Of a stretch of 64,000 nucleotides of DNA, positions 46,336 through 54,798 are shown piece by piece. Each line of letters begins with the position of its first letter. Within the stretch, counting starts at the first letter, position 1. This DNA is from Chitinophagaceae bacterium (GTDB lineage: Bacteria > Bacteroidota > Bacteroidia > Chitinophagales > Chitinophagaceae). Both the position numbers and the translations under genes were made by a program. The notes below the pieces were generated by a model. It had not been told where the DNA came from, searched no databases, and worked only from the letters and a program-made list of their open reading frames with translations. Where the stretch lies: the NCBI GenBank assembly GCA_947446645.1, contig CANFHA010000002.1, positions 62,001-126,000 on the forward strand, read 5' to 3'.

Positions 46336-47481
46336 TTAGCTTTTGAGAATATCGCGCGAAATAACGAGCTTCTGAATTTCAGATGTGCCCTCACCGATGG
46401 TACACAGCTTGCTATCACGGTAGTACTTCTCAACAGGGAAGTCTTTGGTGTAGCCGTAGCCGCCGAAGATCTGCACTGCATCGGTAGCAACACGAACAGA
46501 TACTTCTGATGCATAGTATTTTGCCATAGCCGACTCTTTGGTCATTTTCACACCGCGGTTCTTCATGTCTGCAGCCTGGTAAATAAGTAATTCAGAAGCT
46601 TCTATTTGGGTAGCCATGTCTGCCAGTTTGAAGGCAATGGCCTGGAAGTTGGATATTGGCTGATCGAACTGCTGACGCTCTTTTGAATATTTAAGTGATG
46701 CTTCGTAGGCGCCTTTTGCGATGCCAAGGGAAAGGGCGGCAATGGAGATACGACCTCCGTCGAGCACTTTCATAGCCTGCTTGAATCCGTCTCCTACAGG
46801 GCCCATTCTCTGTGCATCAGATATGCGGCAGTTGTCGAAAACCAGCTCAGCTGTTTCGCTGGCGCGCATGCCTAGTTTATTTTCCTTTTTGCCTGCGGCA
46901 AAACCCGGTGTGCCACGCTCAATGATAAATGCGGTAACGTTATCCTTAGCACGTGGCTCGCCTGTGCGGGCAAGTACCACGGCTACATTGCCTGTAATAC
47001 CGTGAGTGATCCAGTTTTTTGTGCCATTAAGTACCCATTCATCGCCGTCTTTAACCGCGGTGCAGCGCATATTGCCTGAATCGCTGCCCGTGTTGGCTTC
47101 GGTGAGTGCCCATGCGCCTATCCATTCTGCAGTGGCCAGCTTGGGGAGGTATTTTTTCTTCTGCTCTTCAGTGCCGAAGTATAATATATGACCCGTGCAG
47201 AGGGAGTTATGAGCAGCTACGGATAGCCCGATAGAGCCACAAACTTTTGCAATTTCGCTAACAACAGTAACATACTCAAAGTAGCCAAGGCCAGAGCCGC
47301 CATATTCGGCAGGTACGAGCACGCCCATGAGGCCAAGCTCACCTAATTTGCGAAACAGATCAACCGGGAATTTTTGCGTTTCGTCCCATTCCATCATATC
47401 AGGGCGAATGTGCTTATTTGCAAAATCCTTAATCATTTCCGCAATCGAACGCTGCGAATCGGAGTAGCTAAAATCCATCAT
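46336..47481 (-). CDS. Acyl-CoA dehydrogenase (short/medium-chain type)
   Basis: 381 residues, standard for soluble acyl-CoA dehydrogenases. The FAD-binding WALTEANTGSDSGNMRCTA and WITHG, the RGTPGF region and the C-terminal YTKDFPVEKYYRDSK then IGEGTSEIQKLVISRD are clear; the Glu of GEGTSE corresponds to the catalytic base of butyryl-CoA-type enzymes. It removes two hydrogens from acyl-CoA in beta-oxidation or branched-chain amino-acid breakdown; chain length cannot be fixed. It is a single gene with its own terminator. Confidence 0.93.
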   Translation of the reverse strand: MMDFSYSDSQRSIAEMIKDFANKHIRPDMMEWDETQKFPVDLFRKLGELGLMGVLVPAEYGGSGLGYFEYVTVVSEIAKVCGSIGLSVAAHNSLCTGHILYFGTEEQKKKYLPKLATAEWIGAWALTEANTGSDSGNMRCTAVKDGDEWVLNGTKNWITHGITGNVAVVLARTGEPRAKDNVTAFIIERGTPGFAAGKKENKLGMRASETAELVFDNCRISDAQRMGPVGDGFKQAMKVLDGGRISIAALSLGIAKGAYEASLKYSKERQQFDQPISNFQAIAFKLADMATQIEASELLIYQAADMKNRGVKMTKESAMAKYYASEVSVRVATDAVQIFGGYGYTKDFPVEKYYRDSKLCTIGEGTSEIQKLVISRDILKS

Positions 47482-47609
47482 TGTTGAGTAGGTATTACTT
47501 TGGGGGCAATTTTACAACATTTTTTTGAAGGGAGAAATATTATTAAGGCAAAAGTAAAAAGTGAAAAGAGAAACGGGCCCTGCAATTAAAAGTGAAAAAT
47601 GTTCATTTG

Positions 47610-48074
47610 TTACTGCACAGACAGATGTTTTTTTAATAGCTGAAACGTTGTTTCCGGCATAGAACAAACTTCTTTTAGTTGGTCAACTGTGGTAAACGAA
47701 CCTTTGTTTGTTCTTCGGGCTACAATTTTTTGTGCAGATACAGGGCCTATTCCTTTCAGGCGTACCAATGTGGCGGAGTCGGCGATGTTGATGTTTATAA
47801 TAGTGGGAATGGGCGTTTCGTTATCGTCGGATGCATCAACGTATTCGCTTTTCTCTGTTGTGGCCGTGTCTGCCTTTGATGTGGGCTGGCTGCGCTTGAA
47901 AGCCTCCCAGGAAGCTACCAGTTTTTGTTGCCGGGCATCGTCGGTAACAGGTGTTGCCCATAAATGCATGCTCGCCCGGATGGCTATGACGATAATGAGT
48001 ATAGCGCACAAGGCAATGAGGCCTAATCGTTCGGTGCGGGTAAAGGAGCCAAAAGAGGAAAGCAGCTTTTTCAT
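47610..48074 (-). CDS. Membrane-anchored ComEA-like helix-hairpin-helix protein
   Basis: 154 residues from ATG 48074; the frame runs eight codons further, but that would overlap the toxin gene. One membrane helix (about residues 15-36, LGLIALCAILIIVIAIRAS) is followed by a charged linker and a C-terminal HhH pair (ININIADSATLVRLKGIGPV, KIVARRTNKGSFTTVDQLKEV) as in ComEA, the DNA receptor of competence. Bacteroidetes ComEA-like proteins have unproven roles. It lies downstream of the toxin-antitoxin genes on the same strand, 16 bases away. Confidence 0.8.
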   Translation of the reverse strand: MKKLLSSFGSFTRTERLGLIALCAILIIVIAIRASMHLWATPVTDDARQQKLVASWEAFKRSQPTSKADTATTEKSEYVDASDDNETPIPTIININIADSATLVRLKGIGPVSAQKIVARRTNKGSFTTVDQLKEVCSMPETTFQLLKKHLSVQ

Positions 48075-48090
48075 GCTAAATACGGGAGTT

Positions 48091-48384
48091 CTACCCATTG
48101 GTTATTCTATCTTTTGGGTTGCGGCTGGTATGAATTACAGCAAAAACGACTACCTGTTTTTTGACAATCTTGTAAATAATTACGTAAGGAAATTTTTTCA
48201 ACTGGAGTTGCCTGTATTTTCCTTTGCGCGGGCTGTAGGCGGTAGGAATCAGTTGTAGTCTTTTGTAGTGTTCATCGAGTTCCTGTAGAAACAGCTCACC
48301 AAGGTTTTCTTTCTGCGATTCGTACCAATCGTATGCTTCTTTCTGCATCCGGATGGCACGTAATTTTAAAACAAGCAGGTACAT
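48091..48384 (-). CDS. RelE/ParE-family toxin
   Basis: 97 residues. The body reads EAYDWYESQKENLGELFLQE and later QLKKFPYVIIYKIVKKQVVV then VIHTSRNP, the core of the ParE/RelE superfamily. Such toxins cut ribosome-bound mRNA or inhibit gyrase; which applies cannot be said. It starts inside the antitoxin stop codon (TAATG, 1-base overlap at 48384), so translation is coupled. The start may alternatively be the Met at residue 13, since family members often begin with A-x-x-D/E-x-x-E. Confidence 0.85.
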   Translation of the reverse strand: MYLLVLKLRAIRMQKEAYDWYESQKENLGELFLQELDEHYKRLQLIPTAYSPRKGKYRQLQLKKFPYVIIYKIVKKQVVVFAVIHTSRNPKDRITNG

Positions 48385-48623
48385 TATAAATGTTTTTTAC
48401 CCCTGATGATTTCCTTCGCTTCCTCCCAGCTATAGGATTTGGACTTACCCTCAATGTGCAATTGATATTCCTTATCCAGTATAGCTATCTCCTCGGTCGA
48501 TAACGTAAACGCCCCGGATGCTTCAATGTCATCAGCTAATAAAGTATAAAGCGCTGTTGCTTTTTTGTCATCTAAATCATCAACATAAGTTTTTAATTTT
48601 TTTCTAATTGCCGCTACGGTCAT
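48384..48623 (-). CDS. Addiction-module antitoxin
   Basis: 79 residues. The C-terminal half carries LSTEEIAILDKEYQLHIEGK and SKSYSWEEAKEIIR, the conserved tail of short antitoxins that pair with RelE/ParE toxins (Unstab_antitox-like). The N-terminal part is helical. It overlaps the toxin start by one base, and the order antitoxin-toxin is standard. TAAATTTG at 48667-48674 on the minus strand may be its promoter, where such antitoxins usually autoregulate. Confidence 0.85.
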   Translation of the reverse strand: MTVAAIRKKLKTYVDDLDDKKATALYTLLADDIEASGAFTLSTEEIAILDKEYQLHIEGKSKSYSWEEAKEIIRGKKHL

Positions 48624-48666
48624 AATCTCACTTTTATTTTGCTTAAAAATAATCCAGTTAAAGATA

Positions 48667-48674
48667 CAAATTTA
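48667..48674 (-). promoter_or_regulatory. Putative -7 box of the toxin-antitoxin operon
   Basis: On the minus strand TAAATTTG fits TAnnTTTG, 43 bases before the antitoxin ATG. No TTG at the usual upstream distance. Confidence 0.35.
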
Positions 48675-48820
48675 CAAATAAACTGATTTATGGGATTAGT
48701 GGCGTATTCAAATTCATACCTTATTACCGCTCCGGAATTTGTTAATAGTATTATCATACAGGGCGCAGTTTAGGACGGGCATTAGTTTTCTAATTACCCC
48801 TTTTCATTTTACTTTGCAGT

Positions 48821-50917
48821 ATGTACACCCCACAAGATGAAAGGCGCTTGTATGAGCAAGCAAAGCAACTGCTTAAGGACAATTTTGGTAAGGCGGCAGA
48901 TGTAGTAGAAAGACTGCGCGAAGGCATTGTTTATGCCGACTGGAAATATTATGTGCAGAACGAGCCGACACTGTCGGATGCGGAGTATGACGCGCTGTAC
49001 AAGCAGCTGAAAGACATTGAGGCCGCTCATCCGGAGCTTGTCACTGCTGATTCTCCTACACAGCGTGTGGCACAGGGGCTAAGTGAGCGTTTCCCGACGG
49101 TGAGCCACCTGGTGCCTATGCTGAGCCTGGATAATACGTATAATGCAGACGACCTGACTGACTGGGACCGCCGGTGCCGGGAACTAGCAGGAACAGATGA
49201 GATAGAATACTGCGTGGAACCCAAGTATGATGGTGCGGGCATATCGCTGATATATGATGATGATAAGCTGGCCAGGGGGGCGACACGTGGCGATGGGGTA
49301 ATGGGGGAGGATGTAACCGTGAACATACGCCAGATAAAGGCGATACCGCTGTCTGCAACATTTGCGAGATATGGTGTGAAGCAGGTGGAAATACGCGGTG
49401 AGATAGTGATACACAAAAAGGTGTTTGACGCCTATAATAAACAGCGGGTGGGCGAGGGGCTTTCGCCACTGGCAAATCCGCGAAACGCAGCGTCTGGCAC
49501 GTTGCGGATACTGGACCCATCGGAGGTACGTAAGCGGGGGCTAAATTCATTGCTGTATCATATCAGTGACTATACGCTGCTGCCAGGAGCCAGCCGACCG
49601 GGCGAACTAGGCACACATTATGATGCGCTAAAGTGGTTATATAGCATGGGATTTCCTACGCCGGCACCGGATATGACGGTGTTTAAGCATATTGACGGTG
49701 TAATTAAATATTGCCATGAGTTTGAAGCAAGGCGGGATGATCTGCCGTATGAGGTAGACGGGTTGGTGATAAAGGTGAATGACTTTGCCATGCAGGCGCA
49801 GATGGGTGCTACATCGCACCACCCAAGGTGGGCTGTGGCATATAAGTTTAAGGCGAGGCAGGCAACCAGTAAACTTGTGGATGTAGAGTTCCAGGTAGGG
49901 CGTACGGGGGCGATAACGCCTGTGGCTAAGATAGAGCCGGTGCATATAGGCGGGGTGACGGTAACTTCGGTTTCTCTTTTTAACGAAGATGTGATACGTG
50001 AAAAGGATCTGAAAATAGGGGACACTGTGCTGGTGGAGCGGGCAGGAGATGTGATACCCTATATAGTAAAGCCAATGGCTGAGCTCAGGGATGGCAGTGA
50101 GCGGGATATTAAGTTTCCGACGCACTGCCCGGCCTGCCAGAGCCAGCTGGAACGCCAGCCCGAGGAGGCCGCATGGCGATGCATAAACATGAACTGCCCG
50201 GTGCAGTTGGTGGAGCACATAATACACTATGTGAGCAAGGATGCTATGGATATACGAGGGCTGGGCGCGGCTAACATTCAGAAGTTTTATGACCTGGATA
50301 TTCTAAAGGATGTGCCGGGTATATACCATATAGACTGGAGTAAGCTGAAAGGACTGGAAGGGTTTGGTGAGAAATCGATGACCAATCTGAAACTTGCCAT
50401 AGAGCAATCGAAGAAGCAGCCGCTAAACCGGCTGATCTTCGGCCTGGGTATCCGCTTTGTGGGTGAGACTACGGCGAAGACACTTGCCAATGCGACATCT
50501 GATATCAGAGAGTTTTATACCTGGGATGCTGACCGGTTTTCTACGCTAGAGGATATAGGGCCTAAGGTGGCATCTTCAGTGGTAGACTTTTTTGCACGGG
50601 AGGAGAACCGGGCAGTGATCCAGAAGCTGGACGAGTCAGGAGTGAACCTACTGAACGAGCATAAGGGCGAAAGCGTAGCTGACGGAGTGCTCGCGGGTAA
50701 AACTTTCCTGTTTACAGGTACGCTAAGCCAGTTCAAACGCAGTGATGCGGAGAAGATCGTTGAGGACAGGGGCGGCTCTATTTTGGGTGGCGTGAGTGCC
50801 AAGCTGAATTACCTGGTAGTGGGTGAAGAGGCAGGGTCTAAGCTGGAGAAAGCGAAGAAACTGGGTACTGTGAATATACTTACGGAACAGGGGTTTTTAG
50901 AATTGGTGGGTAGTTAA
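48821..50917 (+). CDS. ligA: NAD-dependent DNA ligase
   Basis: 698 residues. It contains an N-terminal Ia domain (YYVQNEPTLSDAEYDALY), an adenylation domain with active-site Lys135 in VEPKYDGAGISLIY, RGDGVMGEDVT, an OB fold, a four-Cys zinc finger (CPACQSQ to CINMNCP), HhH repeats and a C-terminal BRCT domain (about 620-698, GKTFLFTGTLSQFKRSDAE). It seals Okazaki nicks. TTACTTTG ends only five bases before the ATG; it is one base off the -7 box, so the leader may be almost absent. Confidence 0.97.
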   Translation: MYTPQDERRLYEQAKQLLKDNFGKAADVVERLREGIVYADWKYYVQNEPTLSDAEYDALYKQLKDIEAAHPELVTADSPTQRVAQGLSERFPTVSHLVPMLSLDNTYNADDLTDWDRRCRELAGTDEIEYCVEPKYDGAGISLIYDDDKLARGATRGDGVMGEDVTVNIRQIKAIPLSATFARYGVKQVEIRGEIVIHKKVFDAYNKQRVGEGLSPLANPRNAASGTLRILDPSEVRKRGLNSLLYHISDYTLLPGASRPGELGTHYDALKWLYSMGFPTPAPDMTVFKHIDGVIKYCHEFEARRDDLPYEVDGLVIKVNDFAMQAQMGATSHHPRWAVAYKFKARQATSKLVDVEFQVGRTGAITPVAKIEPVHIGGVTVTSVSLFNEDVIREKDLKIGDTVLVERAGDVIPYIVKPMAELRDGSERDIKFPTHCPACQSQLERQPEEAAWRCINMNCPVQLVEHIIHYVSKDAMDIRGLGAANIQKFYDLDILKDVPGIYHIDWSKLKGLEGFGEKSMTNLKLAIEQSKKQPLNRLIFGLGIRFVGETTAKTLANATSDIREFYTWDADRFSTLEDIGPKVASSVVDFFAREENRAVIQKLDESGVNLLNEHKGESVADGVLAGKTFLFTGTLSQFKRSDAEKIVEDRGGSILGGVSAKLNYLVVGEEAGSKLEKAKKLGTVNILTEQGFLELVGS

Positions 50918-50964
50918 TGATTCGATGCCAAGCATAGGTAGCGATGGCGGGTGTTATAAAAAGA

Positions 50965-50991
50965 GTAGGGGCTGAAATTTTCAGCCCCTAC
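50965..50991. terminator. Palindromic hairpin between ligA and the M16 gene
   Basis: GTAGGGGCTGAAA (50965-50977) pairs perfectly with 50979-50991. On the minus strand it runs into TCTTTTTATAAC, so it can terminate the M16 genes; ligA converges on it. The core is related to the palindrome at 40271-40304. Confidence 0.75.
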
Positions 50992-51017
50992 GTGTATTAA
51001 ATTTTCAGTGAAAACTA

Positions 51018-53111
51018 TTAATTGAATTCACTTGCAGGTATTTCTTTGTTAAGCTCTACCGACTGAACTTTCAGGTTCAGGTTTACGCCCGGGCCTGGAA
51101 TGCTAAAGAAGTAAGGGATCTTGTAACCATTACCACCTGGTACGTCGCGATAGTCTGAATAATCAGATGACTTACCAGATACGGTTCCATCTTCGCCTTT
51201 TTCAAATTTCACGTCTCTAACTTTCAGGCTGGATTTTACGTCGTAATATTCTGTAGTTTTCTTGCCTTTTCCGTCAACAGCATCAACAACATAAGCGTCA
51301 GCACCTTCAATGGTTTCGATGCCGGTTAGTGTGCGCTTGATGCCATATTTTTCAGGGTGCAGATCAGACTGTAAGTCAGTCTGTTCTTTTGTTTCTGCGA
51401 TCTCTTCAGCGGTCATTTCTTTCTTCTGACCCTGAGCTTCCTGGTATCCTTTTTTACCATCGAATACTTGCTTTTGTAACACCATTTTATTCATCTCAAC
51501 AGCTTCCTTGAACTGACCAGCGCTTGTTTTGATGATAGTGATTGCAAGTGCCATGTCTTGTATTTCTGTATTGCACACCATTTTGATGCTCTTGAGGCTA
51601 TTCATTGCCTTTTCGCCGCCTATGGCAGCTACGTAGTTTTTGTAAACTGCATCAGCTGTCATGCCAGCAGGAACTGTCTTTGCTTCTGAAGGCTGAATTG
51701 ATTTTCCGCTGTAGTCGTAATAATCAATTTTACCATCTGCAGAGAACAGGGCCAGCTTGTTTGCTACCTCTTCTTTGCTGCCTGCTACAACTATGTTAGC
51801 ATGGTCAGGGCGAATGTATTTTTTCGACATTTCCATAACATCATCGCCGGTAACTGCTGCGAGATTTTTCAGATAATTCTGATAGAAATCCTTAGGCATG
51901 TGGTAGCGCTCTATGTTTATTGCGTACTGTGCAACACGTTTTGGATCTTCGAGACCAATGGCAAAACCACCGGACAAATAAGTGATCGTATTCTGGAGTG
52001 TGGTATCGCTAACCTTGTCGGTCTGCATCAGACGCATTTCGTCGAGAATTGCACCAAGCGCGCTGTCAGAAACTACGTTGCGGAACTTACCTGACGCATT
52101 GAAATAGCCACCGAGGATATCCTCCTGCAGGCCGGAGTACGCACCATAGCCCCAGCCATGTTTTTCACGGATACCTGTGAACAGGCGACCTTGCGAGCCA
52201 CCACCGAGGATGGTATTAGCCACACGCGCCTTGATAACATCCGGAGCGCCTGGTACCAGGTCAACAGGATAAGTAACGCTAACTACGCTCTGTACAGAAC
52301 CTGTTCTGGGTGCGAAAGCTACTTTGGTAAGCTTGTTTGCAGTGAGCGCAGGTATTGTGTAGGTAGCTTCCGGCACGTCTGCACGCTGCCATTTGCTGAA
52401 ATACTTCTCAATCAGCGGTTTGATCTCTGCAACTGTAACATCTCCCACTATGGCCATGTAGGCAACATTGGGGCGGAAGTATGTCTTATAGTATTTGTTG
52501 CAACGATCAAGCGTGATCTTCTTTACGCTTTCTTCAGAAGCTACTTCACCATTAGGGTGATTAGTTCCAAAGTTTACAATAGCGCTTACGTTGCGCACCA
52601 TTGCATCCGGGTCGCTCTTCTGTGTTTCGAGGCCGGAGAGTGTTTTCTTCTTTGTTTTGTCAAGCTCGTCCTGGCTGATAACAGTGTTCATTGTTATGTC
52701 GGCCATCAGATCAAGTATCTTCTCCGTATACTTTTTGAGGCCACCACCTGAAATGCCTTCATCTGAAACGTTGATGTTAGCGCCCATCTGGTCTATTTCT
52801 TCGTTCAGCTTGTCTTTAGAACGGGTAGTAGTGCCGGAAAGCAATAGCTCAGACATCATGTCGCGGTAACCGGTCATGTCTCCCTGCAGTTCTGGCTTTA
52901 TTGAAAATTCGATGCTGGCAGCAATAGTTGGCAGTTTGTGATTTTCTACTACAAACACCTGCAGGCCGTTAGGCAAAGTGAAGCTTTCGTTCTTGCCTAG
53001 TTTTATTTCCGGGGCAGGTCCTGGTTTTGGTTTTACGGAGCGGTCCACTGTCTGGGCCCACGTAGCGCCTGCCAGCGCTATAGCTATAATGGATAATGTT
53101 ATCTTTTTCAT
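51018..53111 (-). CDS. M16-family peptidase homologue without zinc motif, with LolA-like C-terminal domain
   Basis: 697 residues, signal peptide ending ATWAQ. Residues about 40-470 form the two M16 halves, but where active enzymes have HxxEH this one reads GYRDMMSELLLSGT, losing all three zinc-binding residues, as in non-catalytic M16 partner subunits. From about residue 483 a separate domain begins (MTADAVYKNYVAAIGGEKAM), matching the stand-alone periplasmic protein at 22941-23660. The catalytic partner gene lies 53 bases upstream. Together they likely form a periplasmic heterodimeric peptidase (inference from family). Confidence 0.85.
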   Translation of the reverse strand: MKKITLSIIAIALAGATWAQTVDRSVKPKPGPAPEIKLGKNESFTLPNGLQVFVVENHKLPTIAASIEFSIKPELQGDMTGYRDMMSELLLSGTTTRSKDKLNEEIDQMGANINVSDEGISGGGLKKYTEKILDLMADITMNTVISQDELDKTKKKTLSGLETQKSDPDAMVRNVSAIVNFGTNHPNGEVASEESVKKITLDRCNKYYKTYFRPNVAYMAIVGDVTVAEIKPLIEKYFSKWQRADVPEATYTIPALTANKLTKVAFAPRTGSVQSVVSVTYPVDLVPGAPDVIKARVANTILGGGSQGRLFTGIREKHGWGYGAYSGLQEDILGGYFNASGKFRNVVSDSALGAILDEMRLMQTDKVSDTTLQNTITYLSGGFAIGLEDPKRVAQYAINIERYHMPKDFYQNYLKNLAAVTGDDVMEMSKKYIRPDHANIVVAGSKEEVANKLALFSADGKIDYYDYSGKSIQPSEAKTVPAGMTADAVYKNYVAAIGGEKAMNSLKSIKMVCNTEIQDMALAITIIKTSAGQFKEAVEMNKMVLQKQVFDGKKGYQEAQGQKKEMTAEEIAETKEQTDLQSDLHPEKYGIKRTLTGIETIEGADAYVVDAVDGKGKKTTEYYDVKSSLKVRDVKFEKGEDGTVSGKSSDYSDYRDVPGGNGYKIPYFFSIPGPGVNLNLKVQSVELNKEIPASEFN

Positions 53112-53164
53112 TTTTGAATATTTTTATTGCGGCAACAAATGCACGCCACGATTAAATGTTGTGA

Positions 53165-54574
53165 TTAGTGTTTAGGCTGTGGTTTTGCACCTGGATTTGC
53201 CATGTTTTTTTTCATTGATTTAGGCGCTTCCTTGTCTTTGCCTTTGTTCTCTTCACTCTTAGGCATATAGAACACAACGAGGCGGTTCTCTTTGGTCAGG
53301 TATTTATTGGCCACACGCTTAATGTCGTCGCGGGTTACTTTCTTGTAGCGCTCCAGCTCTGTATTTATCAGGTTTGCATTGCCCTGGAATGTGTAATAAG
53401 TAGCCAGGTTTGTAGCCACTCCCAGATCTTTCTGGTTCTGCTCTACGAAATCACTTTCGGCCTGGTTCTGCAATTTCTTATACTCATCTTCAGTAATGCC
53501 TTCTTTCTTCACTTTTTCAATCTCATCTTCCATTGACTTTTCGAGCTCGGCTGGTTTCACGCCCATATTGGCGATGCCCAGCATGATAGCCAATCCTGGT
53601 TCTTCATTGCCAAGGTCGAAAGAAGCGGTTTGTACTGCCTGTTGTTTCTTGTCTGTGATCTCTTTCTCAAAACGAGAGCTCTTCCCCTGCGACAACAACT
53701 GCGTCAGCATCTGTATTGCATAGTAGTCGGGCGTGCCTTGTTTTGGTATATGATAACCAATGATAACAGCTGGCAGTTGCACATTGTCATAGAAGTTAAC
53801 ACGTTTTTCTGCTTTTTGCACCGGCTCAGCTTCGGTAGGGCGTGGTATAGCCTTAGTTCCCTTGGGAATATTGCCGTAATATTTAGAAATCAGGTCTTTA
53901 GTTTGCGCCACATTTATGTCGCCTGCTATTACCAGAACGGCATTGTTTGGCACATAGAATGTTTTGTAAAAGTTCATAAACTCGGCAAGCGTTGCCTTAT
54001 CTATGTACTGTTCTTTGCCTATAGGGCTCCAGCGATATGGGTACTTAGTGTACGCATTTTCGTAGATAACGTTAATGAGCTGGCCGTAAGGACGGTTGTC
54101 AAAGCTTTGTTTCTTTTCCTCTTTTACTACACTACGCTGTGTTTCCACACCTACTGTGTCAATCTTGGCATGCAGCATACGCTCACTTTCCATCCACAGG
54201 CCCAGTTCCAGCTGGTTGCTTGGTAATACTTCGTAATAAAAAGTACGGTCCTGCGTGGTGTTTGCGTTTAGCTGACCACCTGCGCTCTGGATAAACTTCA
54301 TGTATTCGCCGCGCTTAATGTTCTCACTGCCTTCGAAAAGGAGGTGTTCAAAGAAGTGTGCAAAGCCGGTGCGCTGCGGATCTTCGTTTTTAGAACCTAC
54401 ATGATACATAACGGAAACCGCCACTATGGGAGTAGAATGGTCTTCCTGCAGAATTACATGCAAGCCGTTAGGCAGCGTGTATTCTGTGAACGTGATGGTG
54501 GCAGCGGCCTGTTTAGCGCTCAAAGTCAACATTGAGGCGCCAAGGAGCATACCCATAAAAGCGTTTCGCTTCAT
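53165..54574 (-). CDS. M16-family zinc metallopeptidase, catalytic subunit
   Basis: 469 residues with a signal peptide (about 1-25). HFFEH at 73-77 is the inverted zinc motif of the M16 family, followed by the third ligand Glu in the helix near residue 150 (VVKEEKKQS region), and the second, non-catalytic half has the R-Y motif area. It digests small peptides or fragments in the periplasm. It is the upstream gene of a two-gene operon with the motif-less partner. The C-terminus (PKSMKKNMANPGAKPQPKH) is basic and Pro-rich. A TACTTTTG box lies 20 bases before the ATG. Confidence 0.9.
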   Translation of the reverse strand: MKRNAFMGMLLGASMLTLSAKQAAATITFTEYTLPNGLHVILQEDHSTPIVAVSVMYHVGSKNEDPQRTGFAHFFEHLLFEGSENIKRGEYMKFIQSAGGQLNANTTQDRTFYYEVLPSNQLELGLWMESERMLHAKIDTVGVETQRSVVKEEKKQSFDNRPYGQLINVIYENAYTKYPYRWSPIGKEQYIDKATLAEFMNFYKTFYVPNNAVLVIAGDINVAQTKDLISKYYGNIPKGTKAIPRPTEAEPVQKAEKRVNFYDNVQLPAVIIGYHIPKQGTPDYYAIQMLTQLLSQGKSSRFEKEITDKKQQAVQTASFDLGNEEPGLAIMLGIANMGVKPAELEKSMEDEIEKVKKEGITEDEYKKLQNQAESDFVEQNQKDLGVATNLATYYTFQGNANLINTELERYKKVTRDDIKRVANKYLTKENRLVVFYMPKSEENKGKDKEAPKSMKKNMANPGAKPQPKH

Positions 54575-54593
54575 AAACTAGTAAAATTTTGTG

Positions 54594-54601
54594 CAAAAGT
54601 A
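54594..54601 (-). promoter_or_regulatory. Putative -7 box of the M16 operon
   Basis: On the minus strand TACTTTTG fits TAnnTTTG, 20 bases before the ATG at 54574. No clear TTG at standard spacing. Confidence 0.45.
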
Positions 54602-54798
54602 GCAATTGAGGGCATATCAGCGGCTTTTTTCCTAAAATTCCCCCTATAACTCACTAACCCTGTTCATCAGGCGATAAAGTATACACATTTAGGGTATGTA
54701 AAACCGATTCTTAGCCCATGCGCACGCGGGCAGGGTCTACGGCACGGTTTTTAATATTTTTCGGAAGGCGATATGTGTAACAATCTAAAACCTAAACT

